DNA from: Ruminococcus sp. FC2018
GTDB taxonomy: Bacteria; Bacillota; Clostridia; Oscillospirales; Ruminococcaceae
DNA length: 64,000 nt
Assembly: GCF_000621805.1 (NCBI RefSeq)
Contig: NZ_JHXH01000008.1
Location: 1 to 64,000, forward strand
Reading direction: 5' to 3'
The position numbers and the translations under genes are program-made. Under the pieces are notes generated by a model that saw only the letters and a list, made by a program, of their open reading frames with translations, did no database searches and was not told the DNA's origin. Shown here piece after piece: positions 35,072-42,884 of this stretch. Numbering within the stretch: the first letter of the stretch is position 1; every line of letters starts with the position of its first letter.

Positions 35072-36337
35072 TTATTGAGCACTTTGTTTTTTTAGCTCTT
35101 TTTTCTCACGCTTCTTTTGCTTTCTTCTCTCCCATGCAGATATTACTATTGCACAGGAAGCGTCTCCGGTAATATTGACCGTTGTTCTTCCCATATCAAA
35201 TATACGGTCAACACCGGCAACAAGTGCTATGCCCTCAACGGGAAGACCTACTGACTGCAATACCATTGCCAGCATGACCATTCCCGCACTCGGCGCACCT
35301 GCTGTGCCTATTGATGCGACAGTTGCGGTCAGCACGATAGTCAGCATCTGGGAGAACGTAAGGTCTATACCATAGCAGGTTGCTATAAAGATAGCACACA
35401 CGCCCTGATATATAGCCGTTCCGTCCATATTGATAGTTGCACCCAGCGGAAGAACGAAGGATGTGATGTTTTTGTCCGCACCAAGATCCCGGGCACATTC
35501 TTCATTGATAGGCAAAGTTCCCACAGACGATGCGGAAGAAAATGCAAACAGTATTGCGGGGAGCATTTTCCTGAAAAATGTTATGGGACTTATCTTTGCG
35601 CCGGCTCTTACGGCAAGCGAATAAACCACTACCATATGAATGATGTATCCCACATACGCCACAAGAAGAACTCCTGCGAGCGAGCCGAGGATCTGCGGTC
35701 CGTTTTCTGCGATAACAGGAGCGATAAGGCAGAAAACTCCTATCGGCGAGAGCTTTACTATCATTTCCATGACCTTCATGAACAGGTCGTTCATAGTGTC
35801 CACAAGTCTGAACTCCATTTCAGTCTTTTTCTGTCGGACAAGCAAAAGTGCAAAGCCGATAAAAAGGCTGGCAACTATTATCTGCAGCATATTCGCCTCT
35901 ACAAAAGGCTTGAAGAAATTGGAGGGGAAGATATCTACCAACACGTCCATAAAGCTTTTGGACTTGGGCGGGTCATAGGAAAGCCCCGAAGTTTCCAGAA
36001 CGGGGAAAAACCCCTTCATGAGATTGGCGACCAAAAGACCGATAGTAATAGCAAATGATGTGGTCACAAGATAGTACAGCACCGTCTTTATTCCCACCGA
36101 ACCGACTTTCTTTATATCCCGCATTGAGATAACGCCTGACATGATAGAGAAGAATACCAGCGGCGTTACCACCCATTTGATAAGATTGAGAAATATCGTT
36201 CCGAATGGCTTGATATAATTCACGGCAAATTTTGAATGTCCCGTTGCGGCAAAGATAACTCCGGCTAGTATGCCCAATGCCAGTGCAATAAATATCAACA
36301 GGGCAAGCGGAAGTTTTTTCTTCTTTTCACCTTTCAT
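35072..36337 (-). CDS. Dicarboxylate/amino acid:cation symporter (DAACS family)
   Basis: A 421-residue GltPh/DctA-type transporter with eight transmembrane helices and two re-entrant hairpins. Diagnostic motifs are the serine-rich HP1 region (FSSASSVGTLPI), TM7 INMDGTAIYQG (the NMDGT cation site) and HP2 VASIGTAGAPSAG. It couples uptake of C4-dicarboxylates, glutamate or aspartate to Na+ or H+. ATG 36337 is selected over the upstream in-frame start because the N terminus MKGEKKKKLPLALL matches the family. It is monocistronic with its own promoter. Confidence 0.93.
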   Translation of the reverse strand: MKGEKKKKLPLALLIFIALALGILAGVIFAATGHSKFAVNYIKPFGTIFLNLIKWVVTPLVFFSIMSGVISMRDIKKVGSVGIKTVLYYLVTTSFAITIGLLVANLMKGFFPVLETSGLSYDPPKSKSFMDVLVDIFPSNFFKPFVEANMLQIIVASLFIGFALLLVRQKKTEMEFRLVDTMNDLFMKVMEMIVKLSPIGVFCLIAPVIAENGPQILGSLAGVLLVAYVGYIIHMVVVYSLAVRAGAKISPITFFRKMLPAILFAFSSASSVGTLPINEECARDLGADKNITSFVLPLGATINMDGTAIYQGVCAIFIATCYGIDLTFSQMLTIVLTATVASIGTAGAPSAGMVMLAMVLQSVGLPVEGIALVAGVDRIFDMGRTTVNITGDASCAIVISAWERRKQKKREKKELKKQSAQ

Positions 36338-36386
36338 AGTCAGACCTGTTTTCCTTTGTTTTTTAAACACACATCTCATTTGTTGT

Positions 36387-36416
36387 ATTATAACATATAA
36401 TGTGGATTTATGTCAA
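36387..36416 (-). promoter_or_regulatory. Symporter promoter
   Basis: Minus strand -35 TTGACA (36411-36416), 18-nt spacer, -10 TATAAT (36387-36392). Confidence 0.85.
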
Positions 36417-36534
36417 TCATTTTATGCAATTTACATAAAACATACCACAAGCTCGTGAGATATTTTTAGATCGGGAATTCGTTTTTGGCAAAGCCTTTTA
36501 TCTGCATGCGCCCCTCACCTTTAATGAAAAAAAA

Positions 36535-36625
36535 AGCCGGGAACATACACACACAGTTTCCCTGTGATACTGTAATGTTCCCGACCCATTATTCCCGGAT
36601 CCACTGCCGAGGGGACGGTGAGATC
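36535..36625. repeat. Structured dispersed repeat, copy A
   Basis: A 91-bp element about 75 percent identical to 57736-57825. CGGGAACAT (36538-36546) pairs with ATGTTCCCG (36575-36583), enclosing a CACAG/CTGTG hairpin; the invariant CCGACCCATT and a second weak stem follow. In copy B the outer stem keeps pairing through an A-T to T-A swap, and the inner stem changes on both sides. In both places the repeat is downstream of a minus-strand gene, so a terminator-like function is possible. Confidence 0.78.
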
Positions 36626-36638
36626 ATATTATTCTTTT

Positions 36639-37088
36639 CTATTCAGACTTGTCCCCGATTTCTTCACCGTCATCAGGTGACCAGGAAGGCTGAAGCTCAT
36701 CGATCTGCAGATATCCGTCGGTCTTGGCAACGATCTGATACTGATCCTCGTACACGATCTCCCCGGGGCTGTTTGTATAAACCAGATAATACGGGTGGTC
36801 GTATTTTTCAAGCAGCCACAGGGCAGGACGTATCATCTTCAGCATCTCAGCGGAATTCTCAGTCTTGAACCAGCATATCACAGGCTCACGGCGTTTGCAC
36901 TGAGGCGGCCAGGGAAGATTCTCTGCGAACCAGCTGTCTATCTCCCGATACAGATCCTCGTCCTCCTGTTCCATAACATCCTGCTGTATCAGCTGCCAGC
37001 ACATACTGAACACACCCTTTGCATACATGGTGTTTTTAGCAAGAGCTTTCCCCTGTATTCTCATATACTTATAGCGATCTATAAACAT
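36639..37088 (-). CDS. Hypothetical protein (149 aa)
   Basis: A soluble, tryptophan-rich and acidic protein, not recognised. The N-terminal half is helical (LAKNTMYAKGVFSMCWQLIQQ); the second half has ICWFKTENSAEMLKMIRPAL and YLVYTNSPGEIVYEDQYQI, suggesting an alpha/beta fold. It has no signal peptide or membrane segment. GGAGGGG lies 6 nt before the ATG. It stands alone between the symporter and the radical SAM operon, with the structured repeat at its 3' end. Confidence 0.7.
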   Translation of the reverse strand: MFIDRYKYMRIQGKALAKNTMYAKGVFSMCWQLIQQDVMEQEDEDLYREIDSWFAENLPWPPQCKRREPVICWFKTENSAEMLKMIRPALWLLEKYDHPYYLVYTNSPGEIVYEDQYQIVAKTDGYLQIDELQPSWSPDDGEEIGDKSE

Positions 37089-37325
37089 CTCTACCCCTCC
37101 GATCTGTCTGCCTATGCAGTAATTATGAACTATGGCGTGCGTTATGAAGTATTTAGCAGCTGCCTTGTATTCGGTTTGTCTTCCATGACCATTGTTCCGG
37201 TGTGATCCATAAAAATTGCTTTTATCATTTCAAGAGCTGTTCGCCGAGTTTATAAGCTTTGCTGTCGTGTCAAACTACTTCCGCTGCCGGTCGGTCTTGC
37301 TGTGATCCTTTAGCTGAAGCGTATT

Positions 37326-37376
37326 TCAGCCGGTCAAAATAATAAATATATCTATTGCAGTTATTAAGCCTTTCAT
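37326..37376 (-). CDS. Candidate 16-aa hydrophobic peptide after the radical SAM gene
   Basis: MKGLITAIDIFIILTG, with a strong GGAGGAG 5 nt before the ATG, beginning 15 nt after the stop of the radical SAM gene on the same strand. The strong ribosome-binding site is the main support; the peptide is very short and has no Cys, so a modified-peptide precursor role is speculative. The remaining gap (37089-37325) shows no gene. Confidence 0.4.
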   Translation of the reverse strand: MKGLITAIDIFIILTG

Positions 37377-37391
37377 AACAGCTCCTCCGTT

Positions 37392-38492
37392 TCAGTTATC
37401 ACTTCGTGCGATCAGAGCTTCTACAAGTTCTCTTTTCTCATATAATACACAGCCGCCCTCGTGGTCGTCAAGAAGTATCTCTCCGCTTTGCAGAGCAGTA
37501 AACAGCGGCGAGTGCATTGCATCACGAAGCGAGCTGTTTTTTATGTTCACGTCAGAATAGGGCGAGAACGGACACGGCTCTGCGCCGCCGTGAGAATTGA
37601 TATGGAAAAATCCTCTGCCTGCCGCAACACAGCCGCCGGAGCTTTTCTCATCGCCCGGGAATGCTATGTAGACCATTTCGGGATGTGCACTGCGCAGATA
37701 GGCAATCTTCTTTTGCAGGTACTCACGTTCCTTATCTGTGGGAGCAAGCTCTTTGCTTTCACTGCTCACGGGGACATACTCCACGAAAATGACCGCCTTG
37801 CAGCCTCTGTTTGCAAGTCCTCCCAGGAACTCCCCCGAGCATACCTCTTTGTAATTGTGCGTTGTAACTGTCACTGATGCACCGAAAATAAGTCCACGCT
37901 TTTTGAACCTTTCCATATTGGAAACGAGTGTATCATAGACACCCTCTCCTCGCCTTGCATCTGTTGTTTGTCTGTTGCCCTCGATGCTCATTATCGGCAC
38001 AAGGTTTCTGCATTTGTCCAGCAGTTCAAGATAGCGATCATCTATGTGTGTACCGTTGGTGAATATCGGGAAAAGAATGTTCTGCTTTCTGCCTGCGGCT
38101 TCTATCACACTGCGCCGAAGCATCGGCTCACCGCCTGCAAGCAGGATAAAGCTTATACCCAGATCATCAGCTTCATCAAAGATACGAAGCCACTCCTCGG
38201 TTGTCAACTGACCGACAGGCTCTGTATCGGTAGTAGCATGATTACACCGTGAATAGCAGCCTGCGCAATGCAGATTGCACTTGCTGGTAATGCTCGCAAT
38301 AAGAAACGGCGGTATGTGTTCGCCCTTATCCTCAGCGGCACGGCGCTTTTTTGAAGCTGCACGGCTGGCTGCGGCAAATTTCAGCATAAAAGCACTTTCT
38401 CTGGGATTTTTAAGCGTTGCCTTCAGTGCCTCGGATACCACTCTCTCAACGCCTTCTATAAGGTAATTCTGCAGGTCAAAGCTCTCGTTCAT
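37392..38492 (-). CDS. Radical SAM protein with SPASM-like C-terminal cysteines
   Basis: A 366-residue radical SAM enzyme. The cluster motif CNLHCAGC (CxxxCxxC) near residue 72 is followed by LLAGGEPML (GGE motif) and the usual TIM-barrel strands IFTNGT and MSIEG. The C-terminal part has clustered Cys (GGCVAAGRGFF, EPCPFSPY, GGCVL) typical of a SPASM/twitch auxiliary cluster. A long helical N terminus (1-60) resembles family members that have a helical leader. The substrate is unknown; neighbours are an OhrR-like regulator, a broken flavodoxin (ATGA overlap upstream) and a tiny downstream ORF. It is likely co-transcribed with both. Confidence 0.85.
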   Translation of the reverse strand: MNESFDLQNYLIEGVERVVSEALKATLKNPRESAFMLKFAAASRAASKKRRAAEDKGEHIPPFLIASITSKCNLHCAGCYSRCNHATTDTEPVGQLTTEEWLRIFDEADDLGISFILLAGGEPMLRRSVIEAAGRKQNILFPIFTNGTHIDDRYLELLDKCRNLVPIMSIEGNRQTTDARRGEGVYDTLVSNMERFKKRGLIFGASVTVTTHNYKEVCSGEFLGGLANRGCKAVIFVEYVPVSSESKELAPTDKEREYLQKKIAYLRSAHPEMVYIAFPGDEKSSGGCVAAGRGFFHINSHGGAEPCPFSPYSDVNIKNSSLRDAMHSPLFTALQSGEILLDDHEGGCVLYEKRELVEALIARSDN

Positions 38493-38659
38493 TTGTTATC
38501 ACCTGTGACCTTTCTTGCAAACGTTTTTACTGCTGCAATATCTGCTTCATCGGGGTGAGCGGAATGCAGAGCAGTGAATTTTCCTCTGCAATGGAACTCA
38601 CGGTCAGAGAGCTTTTTTGTATTGCCTGTTTTCGTAAAGTATCTGACGGTGGCTTTCAT
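38489..38659 (-). pseudogene. Flavodoxin with internal in-frame deletion
   Basis: A 56-residue frame fusing both ends of a flavodoxin. Residues 1-14 (MKATVRYFTKTGNT) are the FMN phosphate-binding start of a long-type flavodoxin. Residues from about 20 on (EFHCRGKFTALH and HPDEADIAAVKTFA) match the extreme C terminus of the same family, so about 100 central residues are missing although the reading frame, ribosome-binding site and the ATGA coupling to the radical SAM gene are intact. It cannot bind FMN as a flavodoxin. Confidence 0.75.
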
Positions 38660-38680
38660 ACACTCATCTCCCAAACTATT

Positions 38681-39139
38681 TCAGACTTGTTTTTGGTTCT
38701 CCATACGGGTGATAGCCTTATCAAGCAGTTTTTTTAACTGAAAAAGCTCATCTTTGTCAAGGTCGATACAGCCCTTCATTGAAGGCGGTACGTTTACTGC
38801 TTTATCCTTCAGCGATTCGCCTTGTTCGGTGAGCGATATAAACAGCTTTCTCTCGTTATCATCGGGGCGGGTGCGGTTTATCATTCCCTGCTTTTCGAGC
38901 CGTTTCAACAGCGGCGCAAGCGTTCCCGAATCAAGATGCACCAGCTTTCCCAGCTCGCCCTCGGTCATTCCGCCATGCTCCCACAGCACCATCATCACAA
39001 CATACTGCGTGTATGTCAGTCCCAGTTCTTCAAGAGGCTTACGGTACTGCCGCACGACCTCTTTAGCACAGGCATACAGTGGAAAGCAAAGCTGATTGCC
39101 AAGCCTTATGCAGTCATATTTATTCTGTATCTCTGCCAT
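38681..39139 (-). CDS. MarR/OhrR-type redox-sensing repressor
   Basis: A 152-residue winged-helix regulator. The N-terminal LGNQLCFPLYACAKEV closely follows the OhrR peroxide-sensor sequence, with the reactive Cys at about residue 18. The recognition region (GKLVHLDSGTLAPLLKRLEKQG) and wing (RTRPDDNERKLFISLT) are canonical. It probably senses organic hydroperoxides or other oxidants and represses its own operon (broken flavodoxin, radical SAM gene). The start codon has AAGGAAGG-like sequence upstream. A palindromic operator is present in the promoter. Confidence 0.9.
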   Translation of the reverse strand: MAEIQNKYDCIRLGNQLCFPLYACAKEVVRQYRKPLEELGLTYTQYVVMMVLWEHGGMTEGELGKLVHLDSGTLAPLLKRLEKQGMINRTRPDDNERKLFISLTEQGESLKDKAVNVPPSMKGCIDLDKDELFQLKKLLDKAITRMENQKQV

Positions 39140-39180
39140 AAAAGCACCTTCCTTGTTTTACGTCTTGTTGTACGCTGTAA

Positions 39181-39232
39181 GATTGTGCGCAATCATTGTA
39201 GTTATTATAGAGCTATTTTATTAACGATTCAA
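39181..39232 (-). promoter_or_regulatory. Promoter and operator of the OhrR-like operon
   Basis: Minus strand -35 TTGAAT (39227-39232), 17-nt spacer, -10 TATAAT (39204-39209). GATTG-TGCG-CAATC (39181-39194), an inverted repeat of the size MarR/OhrR dimers use, lies just downstream at the start site. Confidence 0.78.
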
Positions 39233-39414
39233 CACAGAATTATGATGATTTATATAAATATGAGAGGATCATCGAAAAGCGGCATTCAATAAGAGACATC
39301 TATCTCAATTTATTTCCGATTTATCTTATTAACAACACAAAAGAAAAAAGGGACATATTCAATTTACTGCGGCAAAGATAAAATGCTCAATACAGATTTT
39401 CCGTCTGCAAAAGA

Positions 39415-39726
39415 TCATTTTTTCTTTGACTTTTTCATCACCTTATTCATAGTGTCGTTGGCTTCCTCGTCCCATACTGTCCTCTCAGGACCCAGCGTTC
39501 CATACATGGTATTTTCAAACGAGTATGCCATTTTCCCTGTCCTGATAAGTTCATCATTGTCAGAATCATTCCTGAAAGTGCCGAGCCTGTCGTATATGCT
39601 CTTGGTTATTTCATAATCGTATTGCTCACGCCCTTCACGGCTGGTGTACATGATCTCTGCGAAGTATCGTCCTGTGTCGGGGTCATAATATGCGGTCCAG
39701 TTATTGCCGTGCTTATTGTTTTTCAT
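39415..39726 (-). CDS. Hypothetical protein (103 aa)
   Basis: A small hydrophilic protein, not recognised. It starts MKNNKHGNNWTAYYDP with a tyrosine-rich first half and ends in a very basic tail (MNKVMKKSKKK). There is no signal peptide or transmembrane helix. AAGGAG lies before the start, and its first four bases overlap the end of the broken SDR gene. The gap 39233-39414 downstream holds only AT-rich sequence. Confidence 0.6.
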   Translation of the reverse strand: MKNNKHGNNWTAYYDPDTGRYFAEIMYTSREGREQYDYEITKSIYDRLGTFRNDSDNDELIRTGKMAYSFENTMYGTLGPERTVWDEEANDTMNKVMKKSKKK

Positions 39727-39980
39727 TCAAAAGCTCCTTTCTTGTTCACGCACTGTGCAGCAGTGCAGCTCTCTGTCTGCGGCTGGCTCATTCTGTCACG
39801 AGATGACGAGATATTGATTATGCTGCCGCCGTTATTAAAGTGCGGCATGAACAGCTTGAAAAGATAGAACGGCGCTGTCACGCCAACATCAAGAGCGCAG
39901 CGGAACTCCCGTGCAATGCACTTGCCGATGCCGCTTGCACTGCCCGTTATAACAGCTACTTTGTTTTCAAAATCGGACAT
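39723..39980 (-). pseudogene. Short-chain dehydrogenase with internal and C-terminal deletions
   Basis: The N terminus KVAVITGSASGIGKCIAREF is a standard SDR Rossmann start (TGxxxGIG). It then jumps to DVGVTAPFYLFKLFMPHF and GGSIINISS, which normally lie about 80 residues later, so strands 2-4 are gone. The sequence after the catalytic Ser region is lost too (no YxxxK). It has a good ribosome-binding site (CGGAGGTG). It is the second case of an internally deleted redox gene within 1.5 kb. Confidence 0.75.
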
Positions 39981-40222
39981 GGTTCACCTCCGGGTATCGA
40001 TATTTATTTTCATTTTTTACTTATCCTCCATCGTTTGATTGTTATTAACAATATTTTACCACAAAACCGCCCATATTTCAATAGCAGTTTTCAATTTGTT
40101 CATAAGTGCTGTGTTATCTTACTATTCACAATAATCATAACACACAAATCTCATTTTGCGGTAACTTTAATCGAACAGGAAATCAAACGGTTATTCCCTT
40201 GAATGTAAAACTAAACGCAAAG

Positions 40223-40690
40223 CTACTCCTGATCCTGTGCCACATTAAATACCTTTTTGCCAAGTTTTATTGCGTATTTTACAGCTGTATATGCGCCGCC
40301 GGAGTTATGCTTGATGCAGCAGATGACCATATCCGAACGCTCGACCATTGCTTTGTTCCGTGTTTGTATTGCTGCTTTGAAATGAGCATTAACTGCCTCG
40401 CTGCACACCTCTGCCCTATCGTAATAGCCTTCAAGCTCTGCGATATTTCTCACCTGTTTCTCTGCGACATAGACAAGCTCGCTGTTGCCGTAGTCGAGCT
40501 CCAGCTTTGCGCTGCGAACAGCTGACGCAGCCATCCGGTCAAAATCTCCGTTGCGCCCAACGAGAAATTCCACATACTCTTTTGTCTTTATCAAGTCCGA
40601 AATCTGCCTTAAAAGGCGGTTTTCCGCTGTTTGCCAATCAGCTATCCTTCTGTGTCCGAAAAAGCTCACGGTATAGATCTGCACAGTCAC
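40223..40690 (-). CDS. SLOG-family nucleotide-binding protein
   Basis: A 155-residue protein of the SLOG superfamily (YpsA/DprA/LOG-like). It begins with YTVSFFGHRRI, a Gly-containing nucleotide loop typical of DUF1273-like members, followed by FLVGRNGDFDRMAASAV and SDMVICCIKHNSGGAYTAVKYA, the second ligand loop. SLOG proteins bind nucleotides or nucleotide-derived signals and are often linked with defence or stress systems. It is divergently arranged with an XRE-type regulator across a shared promoter region. Confidence 0.8.
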   Translation of the reverse strand: MTVQIYTVSFFGHRRIADWQTAENRLLRQISDLIKTKEYVEFLVGRNGDFDRMAASAVRSAKLELDYGNSELVYVAEKQVRNIAELEGYYDRAEVCSEAVNAHFKAAIQTRNKAMVERSDMVICCIKHNSGGAYTAVKYAIKLGKKVFNVAQDQE

Positions 40691-40702
40691 ACCTCCAAAA
40701 TA

Positions 40703-40742
40703 TTACTATCTACATAGTAACCTTGAATATGGGAATTGTCAA
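40703..40742 (-). promoter_or_regulatory. SLOG gene promoter with overlapping palindromic operator
   Basis: Minus strand -35 TTGACA (40737-40742), 17-nt spacer, -10 TACTAT (40714-40719). The perfect palindrome TTACTAT-CTAC-ATAGTAA (40703-40720) includes the -10, so binding would block the promoter. The divergent XRE protein is the natural candidate to bind it. Confidence 0.8.
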
Positions 40743-40783
40743 GATGTAACACTGAATATAGAATATCTATAAGGGGTGATACT

Positions 40784-41029
40784 ATGGCAGCAAAATCTGT
40801 TGTGACCGTCAACGAGTACGGTAAGATCCAGCTTCGGCTCAAGGAGATAATGGACAAAAAGAAGATAACACGCAACTATCTTGCCAGGGCAACGAACACT
40901 CGCTTTGAGGTCATCAACAAATGGTACAACAACGAGGTCGAGAAGATGGACCTTGACATTCTTGCGAGGATATGCTATGTGCTTGACTGCAAGCCGAGCA
41001 GTCTTATAAAATACGAGGATAACAAATAA
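40784..41029 (+). CDS. XRE-family (Cro/CI-type) transcriptional regulator
   Basis: An 81-residue single-domain helix-turn-helix protein. LRLKEIMDKKKITRNYLARATNT, then FEVINKWYNNEVEKMDLDILARI, give the five-helix Xre fold, like the YozG/YvaO-size regulators. ATG 40784 follows AAGGGGTGAT. It is divergent from the SLOG gene; their shared region holds a perfect palindrome over the SLOG -10, so repression of the neighbour is a fair inference. It ends in a terminator. Confidence 0.88.
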   Translation: MAAKSVVTVNEYGKIQLRLKEIMDKKKITRNYLARATNTRFEVINKWYNNEVEKMDLDILARICYVLDCKPSSLIKYEDNK

Positions 41030-41062
41030 GGAGTTGCTGCTGCATGCAACAACTCCGTTTTT
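41030..41062 (+). terminator. Terminator of the XRE regulator
   Basis: GGAGTTG (41030-41036) pairs with CAACTCC (41050-41056), then GTTTTTCG. Confidence 0.88.
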
Positions 41063-41072
41063 CGTTGAATCA

Positions 41073-41291
41073 AAACCACCGGTGAAACTGGTGGTTTGCA
41101 CAGCCCCTAAAAGGGGCTATTACAGGCTCACCCACTAAAGTGGGCACTGAATTATTATTATCGCATTACCCGCACTGCAACCCGTAAACGGGTAGTCCCT
41201 GTTATTACAAATTTTGATTAGAATAAAAAAAGTGTTTTCCTTCCGAAAACAACTATGCTAAAGCATTTGAATTCCCCTGGTAAAACAGGGG
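41073..41291. repeat. Cluster of hairpins with A-rich (TAAA-type) loops and unrelated stems
   Basis: Hairpins, in order: AAACCACCGGT/ACTGGTGGTTT with loop GAA (41073-41097); AGCCCC/GGGGCT with TAAAA (41102-41118); CCCAC/GTGGG with TAAA (41131-41144); ACCCG/CGGGT with TAAA (41180-41193); GTTTTC/GAAAAC (41234-41250); ATGC/GCAT with TAAA (41255-41266); CCCCTG/CAGGGG with GTAAAA (41274-41291). Loops are shared while stems differ. It resembles ends of IS200/IS605-type elements or small palindromic relics, but there is no transposase here. Confidence 0.75.
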
Positions 41292-41316
41292 TTGATTGTA
41301 TGCTGAAGCGCACAAT

Positions 41317-41352
41317 ACAAAGGGAGACGGTAAAAAAACCGTCTCCCTTTAT
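41317..41352. terminator. Strong hairpin terminator
   Basis: AAAGGGAGACGGT (41319-41331) pairs perfectly with 41338-41350. A-rich and T-rich sides suit the minus-strand diguanylate cyclase gene and also plus-strand reads. Confidence 0.9.
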
Positions 41353-41402
41353 CTGTTGCTTTGAAAAACAATTGAGCCGTAAACACATCGCCGTTGCTGA
41401 TC

Positions 41403-42764
41403 CTACGATGCATCATCCCCGTAAAAGCTGCACCCGCAGCGTCCGCGCTCCTTAACTCTGTAAAGAGCATCGTCAGCGTGTTGTATCAGATCTTTGGTGC
41501 TTTGCGCGTTCTGACCGAAAGCAACACCTATGCTCGTGGAAACAGGCGGCAGTCCGTCAGAGGTGTCGGCAAGGGTTTCATTTATCTGTTTGGATTTGAG
41601 AATGATAAGGTCTTTTAGGCCATCGTTAACGTACTTCATAAAAACAACGAACTCGTCACCGCCGATGCGGCATATGTAGTCCTCGGAACGAAATGTTTTC
41701 TTGAGCGTCATGGCGAGCTTCTGAAGTATCTTATCCCCTACTGCGTGCCCGTAGTTATCGTTTACCTCCTTGAACTTGTCCGCATCTATTATCAGCACCG
41801 CTGTCGTTTTAAGGTCGATGCTATCGATCAGAAAATCATAGCCTGATCGGTTGTAAAGCCCTGTGAGCTTATCGTGAGATGCATCGTAATTAAGGTTTGC
41901 AATACTCTTTTTGAACGCATCGTACATTTTGTTGTAGGTCTTTGCAAGATATCGGAATTCATACGAGCCTCTGACGGGCATCATCTCATCCTTTTTTATG
42001 AATCGCACGCCTTTCATGATCGGCATGATTATCAGAAGTGTAGTCATCACAAGGATAAGTATTATCGCCACAAGCTGAACAAAAATGATGATACGAATAT
42101 AGTTCAGGCGTTCTTCAAGCTTTGAATCCGCTTCATTCTGCACTTCATGCGTCTGCTTTTCAAGCTCTTTCAGACACTTTTGCATATTTGCCCGTATTCT
42201 GTCTTTCAACCTGTGATATGTGCTGTCATGCACCATCTGCTGCGCCGTTTTCATTTTCCCGTCAGCGCTCATCGCAGCGTGTTCGCTTTTCAGCTCGACG
42301 TTTTTCACCTCATCGGGCACATGATCTATCTGCTGTGCCTCGGTGACCAGCTTCATTGCGTAATACTCGCTCTGCATAAGTGCGACAGAATCTGTCATAG
42401 CATCGTTCATATATTCAAATGCTTTGCTCTCGCCTGTTATTTCTCTCATTTTATCGAGTGAATTCTCACGGCGCTTTGCTTGTGCTGATTCCTCAAAATA
42501 GTGTATAAGGTGTATGCGTTCACCCGTGACGGTGAAATTCTGCACCTCCTGGGTGAGATAATCAGACGCTTCCATAAGCTCGTTAGCATCCTTCTGAAGC
42601 TCTATATACGCATCAGTTGCTCCGGTAACATCGTCAAACACGGTGGAAAACCGTGAGGTCTCATAGAGCATAAAGAACGCTACGAAGGCGGTGAGGATTA
42701 TCATAAAGAAATGGACCAAGCGCAGAGAGATACCTTTTTCCTTTACCTTTGTGTATATGATCAA
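41403..42764 (-). CDS. Membrane-bound diguanylate cyclase (GGDEF)
   Basis: A protein of about 453 residues that makes cyclic di-GMP. N-terminal transmembrane helix (VHFFMIILTAFVAFFML), an extracytoplasmic helical sensor of about 170 residues rich in charged coiled coil, a second transmembrane helix (IIIFVQLVAIILILVMTTLL), a HAMP-like linker, and a GGDEF domain. The active site RIGGDEFVVF is intact, and RSED five residues before it is the RxxD product-inhibition site. There is no EAL domain. TTG 42764 is preferred because AGGAG lies 8 nt upstream; TTG 42770 is too close. The signal is unknown. Confidence 0.92.
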   Translation of the reverse strand: MIIYTKVKEKGISLRLVHFFMIILTAFVAFFMLYETSRFSTVFDDVTGATDAYIELQKDANELMEASDYLTQEVQNFTVTGERIHLIHYFEESAQAKRRENSLDKMREITGESKAFEYMNDAMTDSVALMQSEYYAMKLVTEAQQIDHVPDEVKNVELKSEHAAMSADGKMKTAQQMVHDSTYHRLKDRIRANMQKCLKELEKQTHEVQNEADSKLEERLNYIRIIIFVQLVAIILILVMTTLLIIMPIMKGVRFIKKDEMMPVRGSYEFRYLAKTYNKMYDAFKKSIANLNYDASHDKLTGLYNRSGYDFLIDSIDLKTTAVLIIDADKFKEVNDNYGHAVGDKILQKLAMTLKKTFRSEDYICRIGGDEFVVFMKYVNDGLKDLIILKSKQINETLADTSDGLPPVSTSIGVAFGQNAQSTKDLIQHADDALYRVKERGRCGCSFYGDDAS

Positions 42765-42800
42765 GATCAATTCTCCTATTCAGAATCATTATTCAACAGA

Positions 42801-42829
42801 ATTATAACACCTTACTCTCATAATGTCAA
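42801..42829 (-). promoter_or_regulatory. Diguanylate cyclase promoter
   Basis: Minus strand perfect -35 TTGACA (42824-42829), 17-nt spacer, perfect -10 TATAAT (42801-42806). Confidence 0.88.
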
Positions 42830-42884
42830 CACCAACATATTTCTCCTGCCGAACCGATGCTATTGTAATGCGTACAATATGAGC

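Noticed and set aside
40736-41029. Longer start for the XRE regulator
   Set aside because: The upstream extension would begin inside the divergent promoter and has no ribosome-binding site; ATG 40784 has AAGGGGTGAT.
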